Shown: positions 54,125 to 60,830 of the stretch, piece after piece
Position numbering within the stretch: the first letter of the stretch is position 1
Layout: every line of letters begins with the position of its first letter
Origin: Streptomyces davaonensis JCM 4913
GTDB lineage: Bacteria; Actinomycetota; Actinomycetes; Streptomycetales; Streptomycetaceae
Reading direction: 5' to 3'
Length of the DNA stretch: 64,000 bases
Assembly: GCF_000349325.1 (NCBI RefSeq)
Contig: NC_020504.1
Location: 5,676,053-5,740,052 of the forward strand
Translations under genes and position numbers: made by a program
The notes under the pieces: generated by a model
Databases searched by the model: none
Seen by the model: only the letters and a program-made list of their open reading frames with translations
What the model was told of the DNA's origin: nothing

Positions 54125-55105
54125 TCACTGCTCGTCGAACAGGCTCGTCACCGAACCGTCCTCGAACACCTCACGCACCGCGCTCGCGATCGTCGGGGCG
54201 ATCGACAGCACCGTGAGCTTGTCGAGGTCGTCCGCCAGCTCACCCGGCGTCGGCAGGGTGTTGGTGAAGACAAACTCGCTGACCCGGGAGTTCTTCAGCC
54301 GGTCGGCGGCCGGGCCGGAGAGCACACCGTGCGTCGCCGTCACGATGACGTCCTCCGCGCCGTGCGCGAACAGCGCGTCCGCCGCGGCGCAGATCGTGCC
54401 ACCGGTGTCGATCATGTCGTCGACCAGCACGCACACCCGGCCCTTGACCTCGCCCACGACCTCGTGGACGGTCACCTGGTTCGCCACGTCCTTGTCGCGC
54501 CGCTTGTGCACGATCGCCAGCGGCGCGCCGAGCCGGTCGCACCAGCGGTCGGCGACCCGCACCCGGCCGGCGTCCGGGGAGACCACGGTCAGCTTCTCGC
54601 GGTCCACCTTGCGGCCCACGTAGTCCGCCAGCAGCGGCAGCGCGAACAGGTGGTCCACCGGGCCGTCGAAGAAGCCCTGGATCTGGTCGGTGTGCAGATC
54701 GACCGTGAGGATGCGGTCGGCACCGGCCGTCTTCATCAGGTCCGCGATCAGACGCGCCGAGATCGGTTCACGCCCACGGTGCTTCTTGTCCTGCCGGGCG
54801 TAACCGTAGAACGGCACGATGACCGTGATGGAACGGGCCGACGCGCGCTTCAGGGCGTCGATCATGATCAGCTGCTCCATGATCCACTGGTTGATCGGAG
54901 CCGTGTGGCTCTGGATCACGAAGCAGTCCGCACCGCGCGCCGACTCCTGATAGCGGACATAGATCTCGCCGTTGGCGAAGTCGAAGGCCTTCGTCGGGAC
55001 GACCCCGACACCCAGCTGGTGGGCGACCTCCTCGGCAAGCTCGGGGTGGGCGCGGCCGGAGAAGAACATCATCTTCTTCTCGCCGGTCGTCTTGATCCCG
55101 GTCAC
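54125..55105 (-). CDS. prs: Ribose-phosphate pyrophosphokinase
   Basis: A 326-residue PRPP synthetase. It begins with KKMMFFSGRAHPELAEEVAHQLG, carries the ATP region PFYGYARQDKKHRGREPISARLIADL, and the PRPP-binding signature VCVLVDDMIDTGGTICAAADAL. It makes PRPP for nucleotide, His and Trp synthesis. The start is a GTG preceded by GAGGAG. It follows glmU at 144 bases. Confidence 0.96.
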   Translation of the reverse strand: MTGIKTTGEKKMMFFSGRAHPELAEEVAHQLGVGVVPTKAFDFANGEIYVRYQESARGADCFVIQSHTAPINQWIMEQLIMIDALKRASARSITVIVPFYGYARQDKKHRGREPISARLIADLMKTAGADRILTVDLHTDQIQGFFDGPVDHLFALPLLADYVGRKVDREKLTVVSPDAGRVRVADRWCDRLGAPLAIVHKRRDKDVANQVTVHEVVGEVKGRVCVLVDDMIDTGGTICAAADALFAHGAEDVIVTATHGVLSGPAADRLKNSRVSEFVFTNTLPTPGELADDLDKLTVLSIAPTIASAVREVFEDGSVTSLFDEQ

Positions 55106-55249
55106 AGCACTGTCTCCTCAGAGGTGTCTCAGCTGGATGCGAGAGGGGCCGCACCAGCCCGTCCCGGCTGGCACGAGCGGCCGTCTCAGCTGGTTAGGTG
55201 CGGATGTGCACTTATCACGGTACGCCGTCGCAGACGCGCCTGTTTCCAG

Positions 55250-56698
55250 TCAGCTTTCGCCTTCCGGCTCCCGGGACGCCGCCTCGGCGGCCTTCGCCGC
55301 GGCGCTCCCCGGACGCTTACGGGCCACCCAGCCCTCGATATTCCGCTGCTGACCACGGGCCACGGCCAGCGAACCGGGCGGAACATCCTTGGTGATCACG
55401 GACCCGGCGGCGGTGTACGCGCCGTCCCCGACCGTGACAGGAGCCACAAACATGTTGTCCGAACCCGTCCGGCAGTGCGACCCGACGGTGGTGTGGTGTT
55501 TGTCCTGTCCGTCGTAGTTCACGAAGACGCTGGCCGCGCCGATGTTCGTGTACTCACCGATCGTCGCGTCCCCGACATAGGACAGATGCGGAACCTTCGT
55601 CCCCTCGCCGATGGACGCGTTCTTCGTCTCGACGTACGTCCCGATCTTGCCCTTCGCCCCCAGCCGGGTGCCCGGCCGCAGATAGGCGAACGGCCCCACG
55701 GTCGCCTCGGCGCCCACGTCGGCCCGGTCCGCCACCGTGTTGTCGACCCGCGCGCCCGCACCCACCCGGGTGTCGGTCAGCCGGGAGTTCGGGCCCACCT
55801 CCGCGCCCTCGCCGAGGTGCGTGGCGCCCAGGAGCTGTGTCCCCGGCTGCACCACGGCGTCCCGCTCGAAGGTCACCGTGACATCGATCCAGGTGGTCGC
55901 CGGGTCCACCACCGTCACACCGGCCAGCATCGCGTCGGTCAGCAGCCGGTCGTTGAGGATCCGCCGCGCCTCGGCCAGCTGCACCCGGTTGTTGATGCCC
56001 GCGATCTCGCGGTGGTCGCCCGCCACCGAGGCGCCGACCCGGTGCCCCGCCTCGCGCAGGATCCCGAGGACGTCGGTCAGGTACTCCTCGCCCTGGCTGT
56101 TGTCGGTACGCACCTTCTTCAGGGCGTCGGACAGCAGCGCGCCGTCGAAGGCGAACACCCCGGAGTTGATCTCCCGGATCGCCCGCTGCGTCTCGTCGGC
56201 GTCCTTGTGCTCCACGATCGCGGTCACGGCGCCGGAGGCCGCGTCCCGCACGATCCGGCCGTAGCCGGTGGCGTCCGGCACCTCGGCGGTCAGCACGGTG
56301 ACGGCGTTGCCGTCCGCGGAGTGGGTGGCGGCGAGGGCCTGGAGGGTGGCGCCGGTGAGCAGCGGGGTGTCACCGCAGACGACGATGACGGTGCCGTCGA
56401 CCGAACCGCCGAGCTCCTCGAGGCCCATCCGGACGGCGTGCCCGGTGCCGTTCTGCTCCGCCTGCACGGCCGTACGCACCTCGGTGTCGACCTCGGCGAG
56501 ATGCGCGGTGACCTTCTCGCGGGCGTGTCCGACGACCACGACGAGCTGCTCGGGCCGCAACTCACGCGCGGCGGCGAGCACATGACCCACGAGGCTGCGT
56601 CCGCAGATCTCGTGCAGAACCTTGGGTGTGGTCGACTTCATACGGGTGCCCTCACCCGCTGCGAGAACGACGACGGCTGCCGGGCGAATGGCGCTCAC
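55250..56698 (-). CDS. glmU: Bifunctional N-acetylglucosamine-1-phosphate uridyltransferase/glucosamine-1-phosphate acetyltransferase
   Basis: A 482-residue two-domain enzyme making UDP-GlcNAc for peptidoglycan. The N-terminal pyrophosphorylase has [32 protein letters not shown] and GDTPLLT. The C-terminal left-handed beta-helix has hexapeptide repeats with the acetyltransferase phrase [16 protein letters not shown] basic/acidic tail follows. GTG 56698 has GAAGGG upstream; the frame is open to 56881 but across the tRNA region, so the longer reading is rejected. Confidence 0.96.
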   Translation of the reverse strand: MSAIRPAAVVVLAAGEGTRMKSTTPKVLHEICGRSLVGHVLAAARELRPEQLVVVVGHAREKVTAHLAEVDTEVRTAVQAEQNGTGHAVRMGLEELGGSVDGTVIVVCGDTPLLTGATLQALAATHSADGNAVTVLTAEVPDATGYGRIVRDAASGAVTAIVEHKDADETQRAIREINSGVFAFDGALLSDALKKVRTDNSQGEEYLTDVLGILREAGHRVGASVAGDHREIAGINNRVQLAEARRILNDRLLTDAMLAGVTVVDPATTWIDVTVTFERDAVVQPGTQLLGATHLGEGAEVGPNSRLTDTRVGAGARVDNTVADRADVGAEATVGPFAYLRPGTRLGAKGKIGTYVETKNASIGEGTKVPHLSYVGDATIGEYTNIGAASVFVNYDGQDKHHTTVGSHCRTGSDNMFVAPVTVGDGAYTAAGSVITKDVPPGSLAVARGQQRNIEGWVARKRPGSAAAKAAEAASREPEGES

Positions 56699-56824
56699 GG
56701 GGTTGCCCTTCGGCTTTTGGGATGGTGAGGGGTGGACATCCGCAGGATACCGGGGCGTTTCGTGAGGGATATGAGAGCGGGCCCCGACTGAGGTGTGCCC
56801 AGTCGAGGCCCGAAACGTGAAAGG

Positions 56825-56896
56825 CTCCCCCGCCAGGACTCGAACCCGGACAGATGGCACCAAAAGCCACAGTGCTGCCAATTACACCACGGGGGA
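56825..56896 (-). tRNA. tRNA-Gln (anticodon TTG)
   Basis: A 72-nt cloverleaf on the minus strand. The acceptor stem TCCCCCG (56896-56890) pairs with CGGGGGA (56832-56826), discriminator G at 56825. The D arm contains TAATTGGCA, the anticodon loop is CTTTTGGTG with anticodon TTG, and the T arm is GGGTTCGAGTCC. CCA is not encoded. It lies upstream of glmU in the same orientation. Confidence 0.95.
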
Positions 56897-57104
56897 AAAT
56901 CTCGACTAAGCCGGACATTTGAACCGGTCGTCGAGCGGTGGCCTCCCACTATGCCGTACCGGGCCCCTTCCGTGCGACGGTTCAACTCGGCGCCCACCGT
57001 GCCGCACCGCCCGGAATATTCGGTTCCGGGGCTGAACGGCGTGGTGTAGGCCAGTCGGCGAAACTCGCCGGAAAAGCGGTGGCCCACGCCCGTAGGCTGG
57101 AGGC

Positions 57105-58403
57105 ATGACCACGACGGGGGAAGACCACGCCGGGGCCCATGCCGGGCCGTGGTGGTGGGCGAGGTGGCGCAGTGCCGTGCTGGACATAGGTCTGGCCGCG
57201 GTGTCCGCGCTGGAGTGCGGGGCGAAAGGGTTCAGCTTTGCCGCGGACGCGGGGATACCGCGGGCCCTGGGCGTGCTGTTCGGGGTGCTGGCCGGTTCGG
57301 TCCTGGTGGTGCGGCGGCGGTGGCCCATCGCCGTCGTCCTCGTCTCCATCGCCGTCATGCCGGCCCAGATGGGCTTCCTGATGATCATCGTCGGCCTGTA
57401 CACCCTGGCCGCCTCGGAGGCACCCCGCCGGATCATCGCCGCGCTGGCCGGGATGTCCCAGGTCGGCATGTTGATCGTGACGTTCGTATGGCTGCGGCAG
57501 GGCGTGGACCAGGGCGATCTCCAATTCGGGGACTGGTTCGTGCCGTTCGGCGCGATCACCACCTCGCTCGGGATGACCGCCCCTCCGCTGCTGCTCGGGC
57601 TGTACGTGGGCGCCCGGCGCCGTCTGATGGAGTCGCTCAGGGAACGGGCGGACAGCCTGGAGCGGGAGCTCCAGCTGCTCGCGGAGCGCGCCGAGGAGCG
57701 GGCCGAGTGGGCGCGCGGCGAGGAGCGGACCCGGATCGCGCGGGAGATGCACGACGTCGTGGCGCACCGGGTGAGCCTGATGGTCGTCCACGCCGCCGCG
57801 CTCCAGGCGGTCGCGCGCAAGGACCCGGAGAAGGCGGTCAAGAACGCCGCCCTGGTCGGTGACATGGGCCGGCAGGCGCTGACCGAGCTGCGGGAGATGC
57901 TCGGTGTGCTGCGCGCCGGGGACGGTGTGGCCGAGCGGCGTCCGGCGGTGCCGCTGGCGGCGGTGGGCGCTGCGGCAGCGGCGGCGGCCTCGCGGGCCGC
58001 GGAGGAGGCCGAGGGGCCGTGTCTGTCCGAACTGGACGAGCTGATCGGCCAGTCCGCGGCGGCGGGGATGGTGGTCGACCTCTCGGTCGAGGGGGACGTG
58101 CGGGACTACGCGCCCGAGGTGGAGCAGACGGCGTACCGCGTGGTGCAGGAGGCGCTGACCAACGTCCACAAGCACGCGGCGGGCGCGAAGACGTACGTAC
58201 GGCTCGCGCACCGGGTGTCGGAGATCGCGATGCAGGTGGAGAACGAGCCCCCGCCGGAGGCGGCGTCCTCGGCGCGGCTGCCCTCGGGCGGCAACGGCCT
58301 GGTGGGGATGAAGGAGCGCGTCTCCGCGCTGGGCGGGGTGTTCGTGTCGGGGCCGACGGATGCCGGGGGGTTCCGGGTGTCCGCGGTGATTCCGGCGGCG
58401 TGA
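57105..58403 (+). CDS. Sensor histidine kinase, NarX/DesK-type (orphan)
   Basis: A 432-residue kinase with about five TM helices in the first 185 residues and no large sensor domain, followed by a coiled coil (about 185-210). The HisKA_3 domain has the phosphoacceptor His216 in RIAREMHDVVAHRVS, and the HATPase domain has VQEALTNVHKHA and GNGLVGMKERV. Such kinases usually pair with NarL-type regulators, but no regulator gene adjoins it; the two in this window are 20-26 kb away. TAGGCT at 57093-57098 ends six bases before the ATG, suggesting a leaderless transcript. Confidence 0.88.
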   Translation: MTTTGEDHAGAHAGPWWWARWRSAVLDIGLAAVSALECGAKGFSFAADAGIPRALGVLFGVLAGSVLVVRRRWPIAVVLVSIAVMPAQMGFLMIIVGLYTLAASEAPRRIIAALAGMSQVGMLIVTFVWLRQGVDQGDLQFGDWFVPFGAITTSLGMTAPPLLLGLYVGARRRLMESLRERADSLERELQLLAERAEERAEWARGEERTRIAREMHDVVAHRVSLMVVHAAALQAVARKDPEKAVKNAALVGDMGRQALTELREMLGVLRAGDGVAERRPAVPLAAVGAAAAAAASRAAEEAEGPCLSELDELIGQSAAAGMVVDLSVEGDVRDYAPEVEQTAYRVVQEALTNVHKHAAGAKTYVRLAHRVSEIAMQVENEPPPEAASSARLPSGGNGLVGMKERVSALGGVFVSGPTDAGGFRVSAVIPAA

Positions 58404-58437
58404 GGCCCGGTTCTACGGAGTGCGGCTTCTACGGCGC

Positions 58438-58932
58438 TCAGGGCGCCGTGAGCCGTACCGGTTCCGTGCCCGCCACCAGCGTGGTCAGGGCCATGTCGAT
58501 GTCGGCGCCGAGGTACCAGTCCCCGGTGTGGTCGAGGGTGTAGACCCGGCCCTCGGTGTCGATGGCGAGCAGGGCCTGGGTGTCGGTCTCGGCGCCGAGC
58601 GGGCAGACCTCGGTGTCCAGGGCGCGGCCGAGGTCGCCGAGGGTGCGGGCCATGTGCAGTCCGTGCAGCGGGTCGACGTGCACCCGCGCCGGGGCGACCT
58701 GGCGGCCGGGTCCTGGCGGGGTGATGTGCAGTCCGCCGAACTCGGCCCACGCCTCCACCGCGGCGGGGAAGACGGTGTGCCGGTGCCCGGCCGGGGAGGC
58801 GTGCTCGCGCAGGACGTCGGCCCAGATCTCGGCCTGCTTGATGTCCCAGCGCCCGGGCTGCCAGCCGGCGGCGCGCAGGGCGGCGTCGACGGGCACGGGG
58901 AAGCGGGTCGTGGAGGTGCGGTCCGGTTGCAT
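58438..58932 (-). CDS. SUKH-3 domain immunity-like protein
   Basis: A 164-residue protein of the SUKH-3 group (SMI1/KNR4 superfamily). Family features are AGWQPGRWDIKQAEIW, FPAAVEAWAEFGGLHI, the IDP-like HVDPLHG, and the end LLAIDTEGRVYTLDHTGDWYLGADIDMALTTLV. SUKH proteins normally neutralise nuclease or deaminase toxins of polymorphic toxin systems. It lies 40 bases downstream of a YwqJ-like deaminase gene in the same direction, the expected toxin-immunity pairing. ATG 58932. Confidence 0.83.
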   Translation of the reverse strand: MQPDRTSTTRFPVPVDAALRAAGWQPGRWDIKQAEIWADVLREHASPAGHRHTVFPAAVEAWAEFGGLHITPPGPGRQVAPARVHVDPLHGLHMARTLGDLGRALDTEVCPLGAETDTQALLAIDTEGRVYTLDHTGDWYLGADIDMALTTLVAGTEPVRLTAP

Positions 58933-58972
58933 CTGCCCTCGATCGTGCGGGTGTCGGGAATGGCGTCGGTCG

Positions 58973-59515
58973 TCAGTCGTCGGCGTTCGCGGGGTCGACG
59001 ACACGGACGCCGAAGTGCGCGCTGAGGGCGGCGCAGGCGCGGCAGGGGGCGGCGAAGCCGCCGTGCAGCGGGTCACCGTCCTCGCGGATGCGGCGGGCGG
59101 TGAGCTTGGCCTGCCGGAGTGCCTTGCGCGCTTCGCCGTTGGTCATCGGTTTGCGGGCGGCACGTTTGCTGCGGGTGGCGTCTACGTTGGCGATGTGCCG
59201 GGAGATCAGGATCGCCTCGGCGCAGCGGCCGGTGAACCGGTCGCGCTGGGCGCTGGTCAGCGTGTCCAGGAAGTCCTGGACGAGCGGGTGCAGCGCGGGC
59301 GGCTGGTCGCCGCGGGCGGCGGTGCCGGTGAGGGTGGCGCCGCGGACCGAGAGGGCGGCGGCGACGGTGGGGAGTATGCCGTCACGACGGTGGCGCAGAG
59401 TGGGCGCGTGCGGGGCCTCGGTGGCGCTCCAGCCGATCCGGGGGTCGCCGGACGCCTGGCTCACGGAGGTGCCGGATTTCGGGCCCCCGTGTGGTCCTGT
59501 CTGCGTCGCATTCAT
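58973..59515 (-). CDS. YwqJ-like putative nucleic-acid deaminase
   Basis: A 180-residue protein. The C-terminal half has the two zinc-site motifs of YwqJ-type deaminases: CAEAILISRHI near residue 99 and PCRACAALSAHFGV near residue 157. The N-terminal third is low-complexity. No signal peptide or secretion domain is present, so it stays in the cytoplasm unless exported by an unusual route. The downstream SUKH-3 gene is the probable immunity or regulatory partner. ATG 59515. The 299 bases upstream form a divergent promoter region. Confidence 0.78.
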   Translation of the reverse strand: MNATQTGPHGGPKSGTSVSQASGDPRIGWSATEAPHAPTLRHRRDGILPTVAAALSVRGATLTGTAARGDQPPALHPLVQDFLDTLTSAQRDRFTGRCAEAILISRHIANVDATRSKRAARKPMTNGEARKALRQAKLTARRIREDGDPLHGGFAAPCRACAALSAHFGVRVVDPANADD

Positions 59516-59674
59516 GATCGTCATCCCCTCCCGAGCATCCCCCCGGACGACACAGAGTGCCAAATGGCGTGGCTGGTGCGGAAGCTGGGGCGGTGCGACA
59601 CGCCCGGGTTTGGGCAGGCTGTCACGGCAGGGTGACGGCTGGTCACGGAAGCGGAGGGGCCCTGACCGGTGCCC

Positions 59675-59704
59675 GGTGACCCGTGTCGTCGTACCGCATA
59701 GGCT
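59675..59704 (+). promoter_or_regulatory. Promoter for the WHH-SUKH operon in the divergent gap
   Basis: GGTGAC (59675-59680) and TAGGCT (59699-59704) are 18 bp apart, giving a transcript start about 100 bases before the ATG at 59815. The rest of 59516-59814 contains only short unsupported reading frames. Confidence 0.5.
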
Positions 59705-59814
59705 GTCGGCACCGCGATCCATGCGGTTGACGCGTGGAGAGAAGTCGATACGGGGCGTAATGGCCGAGGAGGGTCATCGCGTGCCGTACCAGAACGCCGC
59801 AGGGGGCAACCGCC

Positions 59815-60822
59815 ATGACGACAGGTCGGCTCGGGCAGCGAGCCGTGCCGCCGAACGCGGCCTACGCCGGACAGGTCGTGCACTTCCCGGACCCGGTCAG
59901 AGCCGCCCGTCACCCGAGGGGGGTACGGGTGGACGAGCACGGCTACCCCGACTTCTCGGCGTACGCGCGCGCGGCCGCGGAGATCGCGGAGCCGCCGGAG
60001 GGTTTCGGCGTCGACGAACTGCGCCTGACGGACTACGTGTCGGCGAACGCGGCACTCGCGGCCACCGGGCACGAACTGTGGGACACCATCCCGCCGGTGG
60101 CGACACCGCACGGCTGGACCTGGCATCACGTCGTGGGAACTCGGCGGCTTCAGCTGGTCCCCGTCGAGGTCAAGGCGCTGCTGCGGCATCACGGCGGGAT
60201 CGCGACGGCAGCCGTGGACCACAACAGGCGGGGCACGCGGCCGCTTCAGGAGACGCGTCCCGCGCACATCGGGCTGCCCAAGTCCGGGGTGGCGGTGAGC
60301 GAGTCGCAGGTGCTGGGCGTCGAGGAGGAACTCGGGTACCGGCTGCCGGGCGCCTACCGCTCCTTCCTGAAGGCCGCGGGCGGCTGCGCGCCGGTGGGCA
60401 CCGCGCTCGACGCGGAGCTGGGGCTCCTGATCGACCAGCCGTTCTTCACGGTGCGGGACGAGGCGGCGGTCAATGACCTGGTCTACGTCAACAAGTGCCT
60501 GCGGGACCATCTGACCAAGGACTATCTGGGCGTCGGCTTCGTCCAGGGCGGCCTGCTGGCCGTGAAGGTGAAGGGCGAGCGGATCGGGTCGGTGTGGTTC
60601 TGCGCGTACGACGACGCGCGGGACGTCGATCCGTCCTGGGCGCCGGCGGACCGCGTGCAGCGGCTGCTGCTGCCGTGCGGTGACGACTTCGACGTCTTCC
60701 TCTCCCGTCTCGCGGGTTCGCCACCGGAGTTGGAGACGGTGGCGAATCTGATGGTCGACGGTGGATTCGCCCGTTCCGTGCCGGTGTCCGATTCCGTGTC
60801 CGACTCCATGTCGGGGGAGTGA
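59815..60822 (+). CDS. WHH-type HNH nuclease domain fused to SMI1/KNR4 (SUKH) domain
   Basis: A 335-residue two-domain protein. Residues about 20-150 resemble the WHH branch of HNH/endonuclease VII toxins: TPHGWTWHHVVGTRRLQLVPVEVK with Trp103-His104-His105, then RHHGG. In active members the phrase LVPxxxH carries a histidine; here it is Lys120, so catalysis may be lost or altered. Residues about 160-315 form a SUKH domain (VLGVEEELGYRLPGAYRSFLKAAGGCAP). A toxin-type and an immunity-type domain in one chain suggests a domesticated or self-restrained effector. It is eight bases upstream of the next gene, in one operon. Confidence 0.75.
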   Translation: MTTGRLGQRAVPPNAAYAGQVVHFPDPVRAARHPRGVRVDEHGYPDFSAYARAAAEIAEPPEGFGVDELRLTDYVSANAALAATGHELWDTIPPVATPHGWTWHHVVGTRRLQLVPVEVKALLRHHGGIATAAVDHNRRGTRPLQETRPAHIGLPKSGVAVSESQVLGVEEELGYRLPGAYRSFLKAAGGCAPVGTALDAELGLLIDQPFFTVRDEAAVNDLVYVNKCLRDHLTKDYLGVGFVQGGLLAVKVKGERIGSVWFCAYDDARDVDPSWAPADRVQRLLLPCGDDFDVFLSRLAGSPPELETVANLMVDGGFARSVPVSDSVSDSMSGE

Positions 60823-60830
60823 TTTTCGCG

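Noticed and set aside
59564..59635. A 23-codon peptide (MAWLVRKLG...) in the divergent gap
   Set aside because: No ribosome-binding site or leaderless signal and no way to show conservation.
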